DNA of 64,000 nt from NCBI RefSeq assembly GCF_004355225.1, contig NZ_CP037933.1, positions 1,488,001 through 1,552,000 on the forward strand, in the 5' to 3' direction. This document shows positions 8,998-18,133 of the stretch, one piece after another. Origin of the DNA: Flavobacterium nackdongense. Lineage in GTDB: Bacteria > Bacteroidota > Bacteroidia > Flavobacteriales > Flavobacteriaceae. Both the position numbers and the translations under genes were made by a program. Each line of letters opens with the position of its first letter. The stretch's first letter is position 1. The notes beneath the pieces were generated by a model. That model searched no databases and was not told where the DNA came from. It saw only the letters and a program-made list of their open reading frames with translations.

Positions 8998-10077
8998 ATG
9001 TATTTAAAAAAAATTTCATTATTCAATTACAAAAATTTTTCGGAAGCTAATTTCGAATTGGTTAGCAAAATAAATTGTTTTGTTGGCAAAAACGGAATCG
9101 GAAAAACCAATGTCTTGGATGCTATTTATCATTTGTCTCAAGGAAAAAGCTATTTCAATCCCCAAGCGGTCCAAAATATCAAGCACGGCGAGGAGTTTTT
9201 TGTCATTGACGGCGAATTTGAAATCAACGAAAGAAACGAGCAAATCGTTTGTAGCCTCAAAAAAGGACAAAAAAAAATCCTCAAACGCAACGGAAAAATC
9301 TATGAGAAATTCTCGGAACACGTTGGTTTTATTCCCTTAGTAATCATTTCGCCTGCCGATCGAGATTTAATTGTCGAGGGCAGTGAAACCCGACGTAAAT
9401 TTATGGATAGCGTCATTTCGCAGCTCGATTCGCAATACCTGAAACAACTCATTCAGTACCAAAAAGTGATGAGTCAACGCAATGCTTTATTGAAATATTT
9501 CGCTTTGAATTATGTTTTCGACAATGACACCCTTTCCATTTACAATGAGCAACTCGATACTTTTGGCAAATACATTTTCGAAAAAAGAAAAGAATTTATA
9601 GAACAGTTTATTCCGATTTTCAATGCACATCATCAAGCCATTACGGGCTCAGAAGAAACAGTTCAATTGGTTTACGAAAGCCATTTATTCGAAAAAGATT
9701 TATTGTCATTATTAGAGGAAAATATCAATAAAGACAGGGCTTTACATTACACCAGCGTGGGTATTCATAAAGACGACTTATCCTTTGAAATCGATAATTT
9801 TCCGATTAAAAAATTTGGTTCCCAAGGGCAACAAAAATCGTTCTTAATTGCCTTGAAACTCGCGCAATTCGAATTTCTTAAAACACAAAGTGGATTTAAA
9901 CCCATTTTATTATTCGATGACATCTTCGACAAATTAGACGAAAACCGAGTGTCGAAAATTGTAGAAATGGTCAACAGCGACACCTTTGGACAGTTATTTA
10001 TTTCAGACACCCATCCTGAACGAACTGAAAAAATCGTCAAATCGACCCATCAAACCTATAAAATTTTTAATCTTTAA
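8998..10077 (+). CDS. recF: DNA replication/repair protein RecF
   Basis: 359 residues of an SMC-like ATPase that loads RecA at single-strand gaps with RecO and RecR. It has the Walker A motif [15 protein letters not shown] near residue 30, the ABC signature region [18 protein letters not shown] and Walker [13 protein letters not shown]. Length is normal. dnaA and dnaN are not nearby, so this is not the classical origin cluster. It is transcribed divergently from the TPR/ribH genes. Confidence 0.95.
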   Translation: MYLKKISLFNYKNFSEANFELVSKINCFVGKNGIGKTNVLDAIYHLSQGKSYFNPQAVQNIKHGEEFFVIDGEFEINERNEQIVCSLKKGQKKILKRNGKIYEKFSEHVGFIPLVIISPADRDLIVEGSETRRKFMDSVISQLDSQYLKQLIQYQKVMSQRNALLKYFALNYVFDNDTLSIYNEQLDTFGKYIFEKRKEFIEQFIPIFNAHHQAITGSEETVQLVYESHLFEKDLLSLLEENINKDRALHYTSVGIHKDDLSFEIDNFPIKKFGSQGQQKSFLIALKLAQFEFLKTQSGFKPILLFDDIFDKLDENRVSKIVEMVNSDTFGQLFISDTHPERTEKIVKSTHQTYKIFNL

Positions 10078-10160
10078 AACGCAAATATTTTAACTTTTAC
10101 TTTCAAAATCTGAGATAGAAATTGCCTATTTTAGCCCTTATAAATCAATTGATACTTATT

Positions 10161-10892
10161 ATGAAATTTCGTTCTCTTATTTTTATTTCATTTGTAACTT
10201 TTACAATGTTATCGTGCACCGGACAACCTAGTAAAAGTTTAAAATCTGTAGACCCAGTAACCTTTTCAAAAGAAATAGCACAGCTAGAAGAACCTCAACT
10301 TATAGATGTGAGGACTCCAGGCGAATTCAATGCAGGACATATTTTAGACGCTGAAAATATCGATTGGCTGAGCAATAATTTTGTCGCCGCTACTGAAAAA
10401 CTGGACAAATCCCAACCTATTTTTGTGTATTGTAAAAGTGGTGGAAGAAGTGCAAAAGCTGCAGCAAAATTAGAAGAATTAGGATTCAAAAAAATCTACA
10501 ACCTCGAAGGCGGAATAATGAAATGGGATGCCGCCGGTTTATCCACCCGAGCCGAAGGCGAACAGGGCGAAGCCAAACCAAGCAACAAAATCATTGGGAT
10601 GAGCCCGCAGGAATTTGCCAATTTACTGAATACCGACAAGAAAGTGCTGATTGATTTTAATGCGAAATGGTGTGCTCCTTGCAAAAAAATGGCTCCGTAT
10701 ATAGACAAAATCCAAAAGGAAATGGCTGACCAACTGCTTATTATCCGTTTGGACGCTGACGAAAATAAAACGTTAATCAACGAAATGAAAATTGATGAAC
10801 TTCCGACGCTATTGTTATATAAAAACAAGGAATTACAATGGAAACACACTGGTTTTATGAGCGAAGAAGATTTGAAAAAACAATTACAATAA
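10161..10892 (+). CDS. Rhodanese-thioredoxin fusion lipoprotein
   Basis: 243 residues. The ATG at 10161 is preferred over an upstream TTG because it yields a clean lipoprotein signal (MKFRSLIF...TMLSC, lipobox Cys near residue 17). Residues 25-120 form a rhodanese domain with catalytic Cys in FVYCKSGGRSAKAA. Residues about 140-243 form a thioredoxin domain with redox motif WCAPCKKM. Sulfur-transfer and disulfide domains on one anchored protein suggest a periplasmic thiol or persulfide role; the partner is unknown. A DUF2461 gene follows 10 bases downstream. Confidence 0.9.
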   Translation: MKFRSLIFISFVTFTMLSCTGQPSKSLKSVDPVTFSKEIAQLEEPQLIDVRTPGEFNAGHILDAENIDWLSNNFVAATEKLDKSQPIFVYCKSGGRSAKAAAKLEELGFKKIYNLEGGIMKWDAAGLSTRAEGEQGEAKPSNKIIGMSPQEFANLLNTDKKVLIDFNAKWCAPCKKMAPYIDKIQKEMADQLLIIRLDADENKTLINEMKIDELPTLLLYKNKELQWKHTGFMSEEDLKKQLQ

Positions 10893-10902
10893 CCAAGGAA
10901 AT

Positions 10903-11577
10903 ATGCTTTCAAAAGACAGTTTACAATTTCTGGATGATTTAAAAGCCAATAACAATCGCGATTGGTTTTTGGACAATAAAAAGCGGTATGAGGTTTTCAA
11001 AAAAGACTATCATCAATTGGTTGGCGCTTTTCTCGATGTTATGAAACCGCTCGATCCTTCGCTTGAAATGCTTGAAGTCAAAAATTGTACGTTCAGAATC
11101 AATCGTGATATTCGATTTTCTAAAGACAAATCTCCTTATAAAGACCACCTTGGAGTTTGGTTATCTAGCGGATCTAAAGGAAATAATCGAGCAGGATACT
11201 ACGTTCACATTGCCCGTTCAGGCAGTTTTATAGCGGGAGGATTTTACTGTCCCGAAGCTGAGGATTTGAAAAAAGTGCGCAAAGAGATTGCTTACTTCTA
11301 CGAAGACTTGGAGGAAATTCTACGCGAAAAAACCTTCAAAAAGGAGTTTACTGATTTCGATCGAAATGAAACTAATGTTTTGAAAAATCCGCCAAGAGGA
11401 TACGAAAAGGATCATCCGGCTATCGAATTTCTGAAATTAAAAAGTTTCGAAACCTCGCAAAAATTCGACATTGAAGAAGTTACTAGAGCCGATTTTGTTG
11501 CTAAAATGAGCCAAAAACTAATTAGTTTAAAACCCTTGAATGCTTTTATTAACAGGGCATTAACCTCGGAAGAATAA
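10903..11577 (+). CDS. DUF2461 domain-containing protein
   Basis: 224 residues matching the DUF2461 / TIGR02453 family. Conserved segments are FLDDLKANNNRDWFLDNK, CTFRINRDIRFSKDKSPYK and a central segment ending in GGFYCPE. No signal peptide. The function is unknown for the family. It starts 10 bases after the rhodanese-thioredoxin gene and ends 8 bases before the glycosyltransferase gene, so the three probably share a transcript. Confidence 0.85.
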   Translation: MLSKDSLQFLDDLKANNNRDWFLDNKKRYEVFKKDYHQLVGAFLDVMKPLDPSLEMLEVKNCTFRINRDIRFSKDKSPYKDHLGVWLSSGSKGNNRAGYYVHIARSGSFIAGGFYCPEAEDLKKVRKEIAYFYEDLEEILREKTFKKEFTDFDRNETNVLKNPPRGYEKDHPAIEFLKLKSFETSQKFDIEEVTRADFVAKMSQKLISLKPLNAFINRALTSEE

Positions 11578-11585
11578 GTCAGTGT

Positions 11586-12650
11586 ATGCCAAAAAGAAAG
11601 ATACTATTTCTAGGAGAAACCTACAGAGCAGATGCTATTACGTGGATGAATGGCCTCAAAGAATTTGGCGATTTCGAAATCATCACTTGGGAATTAAAAT
11701 CTTCGAATCATTCCTTTATTAGTCGCTGTCTGCGTCTTTTGGAATTTTCTACAGGTCTTTTTCAAGTAAAAAAAATCATCAAATTACAGCAGCCCAATAT
11801 GGTCATTGCCGAGAGAACCACGAGCTATGGCTTTCTGGCGGCACTTTTAAATTTCAAACCAATAGCCATCGCTCAACAAGGCCGAACCGATTTATGGCCG
11901 GAAAAATCGATTTTATTGCCATTAAAAAAAATAACCCAAAATTATGCGTTCCGCAAAGCCGATTTGATTCACGCTTGGGGTCCTGTGATGGCGATTTCAA
12001 TGAAAAAGGTTCAGGTCGATATGAGCAAAGTGATGGTTTTGCCCAAAGGAATCGATTTGGAAAAATTTGGAGACCACAACACCTCATCCGAGAAAATTTC
12101 CGCCATAATCACGCGTTCGTTGATGCCCGAATACAGCCATGACATCATTTTACAAGCTTTTTGGATTCTGAACCAAAAAGGCATCGATTTTGAATTGACC
12201 ATAGTTGGCGATGGAATATTGCTACCAATGTTAAAAGAATTAGCAACAAAATTAAAGATTGCGAACAAAGTTCAGTTCGCTGGAAGGATTCAAAATACGC
12301 AATTGCCAGCACTTTTACAAAAATCTAATTTATATATCAGTATGCCTATTACCGAAGGGGTTTCGGCCTCTTTGTTCGAAGCAATGGCTTGCAAGTGCTA
12401 CCCTATTGTTTCTGATATTCCGGGAAACCAAAGTTGGATTACCCATCGAAAAAACGGACAATTGATAACGCTTGGCGATGCTGAAATGCTGGCTAATGAA
12501 ATACTTTGGGCATTCGAAAATAAAGAAATCAGAGCGGAAGCTGTAGCACAAAACAGAAAATTTGTAGAAGAAAATGCGAATTACAAAACCAATATGAAAA
12601 TCATTGCCGACGCGTATCACCAATTAATTAACACATTAAAAATCGATTAA
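11586..12650 (+). CDS. Glycosyltransferase, GT4-like
   Basis: 354 residues with a GT-B fold. The C-terminal nucleotide-sugar domain shows EGVSASLFEAMACKCYPIVSD, the E-x7-E element of GT4 enzymes, preceded by the VGDG and VQFAGRI motifs. No membrane segment. It probably adds a sugar to a surface glycan. The start of asnB follows 2 bases later, which points to a glycan with an amidated sugar, as in O-antigen or capsule clusters that pair AsnB-like amidotransferases with glycosyltransferases. Confidence 0.85.
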   Translation: MPKRKILFLGETYRADAITWMNGLKEFGDFEIITWELKSSNHSFISRCLRLLEFSTGLFQVKKIIKLQQPNMVIAERTTSYGFLAALLNFKPIAIAQQGRTDLWPEKSILLPLKKITQNYAFRKADLIHAWGPVMAISMKKVQVDMSKVMVLPKGIDLEKFGDHNTSSEKISAIITRSLMPEYSHDIILQAFWILNQKGIDFELTIVGDGILLPMLKELATKLKIANKVQFAGRIQNTQLPALLQKSNLYISMPITEGVSASLFEAMACKCYPIVSDIPGNQSWITHRKNGQLITLGDAEMLANEILWAFENKEIRAEAVAQNRKFVEENANYKTNMKIIADAYHQLINTLKID

Positions 12651-12652
12651 TT

Positions 12653-14500
12653 ATGTGTGGAATTAATGGTATTTTTCATTTGCAATTGCAGAAAAAAGTG
12701 GACGAACGCCTTTTGATTAAAATGCGCGACTCGCTAGCACATCGTGGACCAGATGATCAAGGAATATTTATTGAAAATAATATTGGTTTAGGCCATCGAA
12801 GACTTTCGATTTTGGATGTTTCGGCAGCAGGACACCAACCTTTTTTATCCGATGATGGTCGTTTCGTAATGACCTATAATGGCGAAATATACAATTTTAG
12901 AGATTTTTATCCTGAACTGAGAAGCCACGGATTTGATATAAAAACCAATTCAGATACCGAAGTCTTATTGAAATTATTTCAATTGCACGGATTGAAAATA
13001 CTACCGAGGCTCAACGGAATGTTCGCCTTTGTGATTTGGGACAAACTGGAACGCAAATTGATCGCTGTTCGCGACCGAATGGGTGTTAAGCCTCTGTATT
13101 ATTCATTTTACAACGAAACTTTCTATTTCGGTTCTGAACAAAAAGCGCTTTTTACTGCTGGAGTTCCGCTGAAAATGGCAGCAGAAGGAATGGAAGAATA
13201 TATTTTCAATCGTTTTGTGGCTGGCGAAAATACTTTATATGAAAATGTAAAAAAAGTACTTCCGGGACACATTTTAAGCATTCACGAAAGTGGAAAAATC
13301 ACCAATGAAAAGTGGTGGGATTTGAAAACTGAAATTCAAAACCAACCCAAAATCAAAAATCCGGTCGACTGGTTTCGGGAAACCTTTGATGACTCCATAA
13401 AACTTCGAATGGTCAGCGATGTACCTGTGGGCGTTTTATTGAGCGGCGGACTAGATTCATCCTCCATTTTAGCATCACTAAACCATCAGAATTTCAGAGA
13501 CATTCAGACTTTTAATATTGGTTTTAAAGAAAAAGAGCACAACGAATCGCATTTGGCGCAAAATATGGCAAAAAAATTCGATTACGAATTTCACACCATG
13601 CAATTAGAAGATCACTCGCTTTTTGACAAACTCGTTAGTTCCACTTATTTTCAAGACGAACCGATTATGCATTTGAGCGAACCCCATATTTTGGCCCTTG
13701 CGCAATTGGCAAAACCACAAGTAAAAGTCTTACTTTCAGGCGAAGGAGCGGATGAATTGATGGGTGGTTATGTGCGGTACAAAGCCCTGAAGTATCCCTC
13801 GATTCTAAAAGCAATCGCCACAATTGGTCATATGGATTATTTCACTACTAAGCCAAGATTCGAAAAATTGGCACGCTACTCCCAAATAGATGATTTTGAT
13901 GATTTGATTCTCTACAATGGTTCTAATATTTATCCAAAGGATATCGGAAAGACTTTTGGAATTAGTCATGCTCCAAAAAACGAATACCGAAAGCAAATTT
14001 TAGCCGACGCCAAAGCATTATATCCCAACAATTTGCGGCGCCAAGCCCTGTATTTCGACCAGCACACCTATTTATGCTCCTTGCTTGACAGAAACGACCG
14101 TTGCACAATGGGAGCATCTATCGAATGTCGAGAACCGTTTTTAGACCAAAGATTGGTAGCAGGTTTGGGTTCCTTGGATGATAAATGGCTCTTTAAAGGA
14201 AAAAAATGGAAATACATCCTGAAATCAGCAATGAAAGAAAGGCTGCCCGAGGAAATCTTGAAATTCAAAAAAGTGGGACTGAGTGTTCCTTGGGGCGATT
14301 ATTTGATAAAAAGCCCTGAATTTATGGCAGAACTAGAATCCTTTGCAAAAAGTGATTTATTCCTTCAGCCCTATTTTGAAAATATTAATGTAAAAAAATT
14401 GGTTTCCGACTTACAGAAAGGTGACTTGACAATGATTTCTTACATTATGCCGCTATTTATGATGCATATTTGGCAAAAAACCTATGCAACTCAATTTTAA
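12653..14500 (+). CDS. asnB: Asparagine synthase (glutamine-hydrolysing)
   Basis: 615 residues. Cys2 (MCGINGIFH) is the N-terminal nucleophile of the class II glutaminase domain (about residues 1-200). The synthetase domain has the PP-loop SGGLDSSS and the LLSGEGADELMGGY motif. It makes Asn from Asp, or in glycan loci amidates sugar acids. The tight coupling (2 bases) to a glycosyltransferase favours a glycan role, but free asparagine synthesis cannot be excluded. Confidence 0.9.
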   Translation: MCGINGIFHLQLQKKVDERLLIKMRDSLAHRGPDDQGIFIENNIGLGHRRLSILDVSAAGHQPFLSDDGRFVMTYNGEIYNFRDFYPELRSHGFDIKTNSDTEVLLKLFQLHGLKILPRLNGMFAFVIWDKLERKLIAVRDRMGVKPLYYSFYNETFYFGSEQKALFTAGVPLKMAAEGMEEYIFNRFVAGENTLYENVKKVLPGHILSIHESGKITNEKWWDLKTEIQNQPKIKNPVDWFRETFDDSIKLRMVSDVPVGVLLSGGLDSSSILASLNHQNFRDIQTFNIGFKEKEHNESHLAQNMAKKFDYEFHTMQLEDHSLFDKLVSSTYFQDEPIMHLSEPHILALAQLAKPQVKVLLSGEGADELMGGYVRYKALKYPSILKAIATIGHMDYFTTKPRFEKLARYSQIDDFDDLILYNGSNIYPKDIGKTFGISHAPKNEYRKQILADAKALYPNNLRRQALYFDQHTYLCSLLDRNDRCTMGASIECREPFLDQRLVAGLGSLDDKWLFKGKKWKYILKSAMKERLPEEILKFKKVGLSVPWGDYLIKSPEFMAELESFAKSDLFLQPYFENINVKKLVSDLQKGDLTMISYIMPLFMMHIWQKTYATQF

Positions 14501-14555
14501 TTATTATATTTGAGGTCCCAAGACTGCCCAAATTAACAATTAAAATAGAATAATT

Positions 14556-15239
14556 ATGTTCAATTTTAAAACTACTAAGAAACAAATTGAAATTTTCGAA
14601 CGCAATGTTGCGGAAATTTTAAAAACCAATTTCCCTGCTATTCACGAATCGTGGGTCTCTTCGTCAAATGATTATTCGTTACAATTTCTAAAAAAACCTA
14701 GCGGAATATATCTATCGCGAAATTTAAGTAATGATAATTTTGAACCAAAATCCGAAAATAAAGCGGCGAATTTTGATATTTATGGATTAAAAGTTTTCAA
14801 TAAAAAAAGGAAAGAATACGAAGAAGTGACCTTGTTTTTCAATTCTAACCTTCTAACACTGATTGAATTGAAAAGTCCCACAAGATTTCACGCCAATTAT
14901 GATTATGAAAAGTTACAAATTGGCAAATTGTCATCAAAAGAAGTATTTGACCAAAATCAGGACGAAAAAATAACTTTAGCTATTCTTAAAGATATTTCAA
15001 AAGAAAAACTAAGTCAATTAGATATCGAAAAAGCAATTGAAATCGAAATCAATAAAAACGTGTACTACACGATATTAGATATGGATGAGGGCAACTATAT
15101 AGCCGTCAACAAAAGCGGTAAAGTCTATCGTTTAAACCATAAAAACATCGAAAAAGTCAAGGAAATCGCAAACGATATTGTTGCGTTTTTTAATCTATAC
15201 AAAGGGAACAAATCAAATTTGATGCAACTGATGTATTAA
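14556..15239 (+). CDS. Hypothetical protein
   Basis: 227 residues, no signal peptide or membrane segment, Lys/Glu/Asn-rich. It has a segment LLTLIELKSPTRFH and a C-terminal helical part. I do not recognise the family. It follows asnB by 55 bases and precedes murB by 18 bases on the same strand. Codon use resembles the AT-rich neighbours, so it may be lineage-specific. Confidence 0.75.
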   Translation: MFNFKTTKKQIEIFERNVAEILKTNFPAIHESWVSSSNDYSLQFLKKPSGIYLSRNLSNDNFEPKSENKAANFDIYGLKVFNKKRKEYEEVTLFFNSNLLTLIELKSPTRFHANYDYEKLQIGKLSSKEVFDQNQDEKITLAILKDISKEKLSQLDIEKAIEIEINKNVYYTILDMDEGNYIAVNKSGKVYRLNHKNIEKVKEIANDIVAFFNLYKGNKSNLMQLMY

Positions 15240-15257
15240 AAAAACTCCTCTCCTTTT

Positions 15258-16271
15258 ATGGAAATACAAACCAATTTTTCTCTTAAAAACTTCAATACTT
15301 TTGGTATCGAAGCCCGTGCCAAACAATTTGTTGCCGTACATTCTATTGCCGAATTAGGTGTTGTTTTACAAGAATACAAAACCGAAAAAAAATTTATTCT
15401 TGGTGGCGGAAGCAATATGCTTTTGACTCAAGATATCGATGCCCTGGTAATTCACGTGGATTTGAAAGGCAAAAAAATCATCAAAGAAACCGATGATTTT
15501 GTTTGGGTCGAAAGTCAAGCCGGCGAAAATTGGCACGAATTTGTGCTTTGGACTATCGAACAAAATTTTGGCGGATTGGAAAACATGTCACTCATTCCGG
15601 GAAATGTGGGCACAACACCAGTGCAAAATATTGGCGCTTACGGGACTGAAATCAAAGACACGTTCGAATCTTGCGAAGCTATGAAAATTGAAAATCAGGA
15701 AATGAAAACATTTACCAAAGCCGACTGTCATTTTGGTTACAGAGAAAGTGTTTTCAAAAATGAAGTGAAAGGCCAATACATCATTACTTCGGTGGTTTTT
15801 AAATTGACCAAACAAAATCACAACATAAACATTTCGTACGGCGATATCAAGGCAGAATTAGCAAAAAACAATGCCGAAACCCCAACTTTAAGGGACGTAA
15901 GCAATGCGGTTATCGCTATTCGACAAAGTAAATTGCCCGACCCCAAAGAATTGGGCAACAGCGGAAGTTTCTTCAAAAACCCGATTCTATTGAAAACAGA
16001 TTTCGAGAAAATTCACCAAAAATTTCCCGAAATGAAATACTATGAAGTTTCAGCAACCGAAGTGAAAGTTCCAGCAGGTTGGCTCATTGAACAAGCAGGT
16101 TTCAAAGGAAAACGTTTTGGCGATGCGGGAATTCACAAAAATCAAGCCTTAGTATTGGTCAATTACGGAAATGCAAGCGGACAAGAAATTTTAAATGTGT
16201 CCAAAAACATTCAAGAAACTGTTTTTAAAACCTTTGGCATTGCTATCGAAGCCGAAGTCAATATCATCTAA
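15258..16271 (+). CDS. murB: UDP-N-acetylenolpyruvoylglucosamine reductase
   Basis: 337 residues. FAD/NADPH enzyme making UDP-MurNAc for peptidoglycan. FAD-binding elements are KKFILGGGSNMLL and NMSLIPGNVGTTPVQNIGAYG. The catalytic proton-donor serine lies in GNSGSFFKNP, and the C-terminal segment PAGWLIEQAGFKGKRFGDAG is typical. Full length. Confidence 0.95.
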   Translation: MEIQTNFSLKNFNTFGIEARAKQFVAVHSIAELGVVLQEYKTEKKFILGGGSNMLLTQDIDALVIHVDLKGKKIIKETDDFVWVESQAGENWHEFVLWTIEQNFGGLENMSLIPGNVGTTPVQNIGAYGTEIKDTFESCEAMKIENQEMKTFTKADCHFGYRESVFKNEVKGQYIITSVVFKLTKQNHNINISYGDIKAELAKNNAETPTLRDVSNAVIAIRQSKLPDPKELGNSGSFFKNPILLKTDFEKIHQKFPEMKYYEVSATEVKVPAGWLIEQAGFKGKRFGDAGIHKNQALVLVNYGNASGQEILNVSKNIQETVFKTFGIAIEAEVNII

Positions 16272-16377
16272 ATTTAAACCGGTCCAATTAAAATATAAAA
16301 CTAATTGCAGTTTGACAATGAGAAATTGGTGATTGATAATTATCTTTGTACCCATTTTAAAAAGAAGCCAAACCAAT

Positions 16378-17484
16378 ATGTTACTGTTCACTCTATACTT
16401 TTTTATTGTTGTAGTTGCTATCCAACTTATATATTACCTCCTAGTTTTTGCGAAATTTGCTTTCGCCAAAGCGCAAAAATCAACACCAAAAAAAATATCG
16501 GTTTCTGTCATTGTTTGCGCCAAAAATGAGGCCGAAAACGCCATTCGATTCGTTCCGTTGCTTGCGGAACAAGACTATCACGATTACGAAATCATTTTGA
16601 TTGACGACGCATCGAGTGACCACACTTTGGAAATATTCGAAGAATTTGAAAAACAATATTCCAATATCCGATTGGTCAAAGTAAAAAACAACGAAGCCTT
16701 TTGGGGAAACAAAAAATATGCATTGACACTTGGAATAAAAGCGGCTAAAAAAGATTATTTATTGTTTATTGACGCCGATTGTTACCCCTTCTCGAAAGAT
16801 TGGATTACGAGCATGAGTTCCCAATTTACCATGCAAAAAACCATTGTTTTGGGTTATGGAGCCTACGAAAAAGTTGCCAATTCTTTCCTAAATAAAATCA
16901 TCCGTTTCGAAACGATGCTTACCGCAATTCAGTATTTTTCTTGGGCAAAAATCGGCCAGCCTTATATGGGAATCGGTCGCAATTTGGCTTACAAAAAAGA
17001 GGAATTTTTCAATGTAAATGGGTTTATCAGTCACATTCAAATTCGTTCAGGCGACGATGATTTATTCATCAATCAGGTGGCGACCAAAAAAAATACGACG
17101 ATTTGTTTTTCGCCGGAAAGTTTCACTTATTCGGAGCCAAAAACCACTTTCAAAGGTTGGTTTACGCAAAAACGCCGACACGTATCAACAGCGCAACATT
17201 ATAAAACTTTCGACAAAATTCAATTGGCCCTATTTTATTTAACTCAATTGCTATTTATCACTTTAGCAACTGTTTTACTTGCTTTTCAGTTTCAATGGAT
17301 TATCGTTTTGAGTTTAATAGGCTTTCGTTATTTATGCACTTGGATAGTTCTTGGCTTCTCAGCCGGAAAATTAAAAGAAAAAGATGTGATGTATTGGTTT
17401 CCCATTATCGAAATAGTTCTTATCTTCACACAATTAAATATCTTCATTAGCAATATTTTCTCAAAACCCGTCCATTGGAAATAA
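16378..17484 (+). CDS. Membrane glycosyltransferase family 2 protein
   Basis: 368 residues from the ATG at 16378; an upstream TTG would add a non-family N-terminus. It has an N-terminal membrane segment (LYFFIVVVAIQLIYYLL), a GT-A domain with VSVIVCAKNEAE and the metal-binding DAD in LLFIDADCYP, a QKRRH segment near residue 260, and two to three C-terminal membrane helices. This is the layout of processive membrane GT2 enzymes. Its stop overlaps the start of the sigma-factor gene by 10 bases. Confidence 0.85.
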   Translation: MLLFTLYFFIVVVAIQLIYYLLVFAKFAFAKAQKSTPKKISVSVIVCAKNEAENAIRFVPLLAEQDYHDYEIILIDDASSDHTLEIFEEFEKQYSNIRLVKVKNNEAFWGNKKYALTLGIKAAKKDYLLFIDADCYPFSKDWITSMSSQFTMQKTIVLGYGAYEKVANSFLNKIIRFETMLTAIQYFSWAKIGQPYMGIGRNLAYKKEEFFNVNGFISHIQIRSGDDDLFINQVATKKNTTICFSPESFTYSEPKTTFKGWFTQKRRHVSTAQHYKTFDKIQLALFYLTQLLFITLATVLLAFQFQWIIVLSLIGFRYLCTWIVLGFSAGKLKEKDVMYWFPIIEIVLIFTQLNIFISNIFSKPVHWK

Positions 17485-18026
17485 ACAAACAGATAGAAAA
17501 AGCAAAAAAAGGGGATCAAGTTGCCTTCACTTTTCTGTTGGATTTTTATTGGAATGAAGTGTACGGTTTTATGCTCAAACGCACCGAAAACGAAACCAAT
17601 GCCGAGGATATTACCATAGAAACCTTTTCGAAAGCTTTTGACAAAATAGCGAGTTACAATCCTGAATTTCAGTTCAATACTTGGCTAATTGCTATTGCCA
17701 AAAACGTTCATATCGATTTGTTACGCAAAAAAAAATCGGGTCTTTTCATCGAAATTACGGACGATGAAAACCAGCAAGCGTACAATATTGCCGACACTAC
17801 TCCGTCGGCTGAGGATGAACTGATTACCGAACAAAATTTGTCGCAATTATTGCAGTTTATCAAAGAACTCAAACCCCATTATCAGGAAGTCATACAACTG
17901 CGCTATTTTCAGGAAATGAGCTATCAGGAAATTGCCAGCAAAATTGACGAACCCCTGAGCAATGTGAAAATAAAACTGCTTCGCGCCAAGAAATTATTGG
18001 CGGAAATCATTCAGGATAAGCGGTAA
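17475..18026 (+). CDS. RNA polymerase sigma-70 family (ECF-type) factor
   Basis: 183 residues starting at TTG, giving the family-like start EINKQIEKAKKGDQVAF. Region 2 (about 20-90) holds NAEDITIETFSKAFDKI, and region 4 (about 125-183) holds the helix-turn-helix MSYQEIASKIDEPLSNVKI. No anti-sigma gene adjoins it. The gene overlaps the preceding glycosyltransferase and is the last core gene before the accessory island. Confidence 0.9.
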   Translation: MEINKQIEKAKKGDQVAFTFLLDFYWNEVYGFMLKRTENETNAEDITIETFSKAFDKIASYNPEFQFNTWLIAIAKNVHIDLLRKKKSGLFIEITDDENQQAYNIADTTPSAEDELITEQNLSQLLQFIKELKPHYQEVIQLRYFQEMSYQEIASKIDEPLSNVKIKLLRAKKLLAEIIQDKR

Positions 18027-18133
18027 TTTGGGTGTTCACAAAACTGAAACAACCAACAATCTGCGTTGAACAGTAGTAGAATTTTAAAAGAGCACAAATT
18101 TTTAACTATTTTTGAGACCATTAAATTCTGATT

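Noticed and set aside
8998..10077. Replication origin near recF
   Set aside because: No dnaA, dnaN or gyrB nearby and no cluster of DnaA boxes was seen.
18027..18133. tRNA gene as the island's attachment site
   Set aside because: No tRNA cloverleaf or CCA end was found at either edge of the island.
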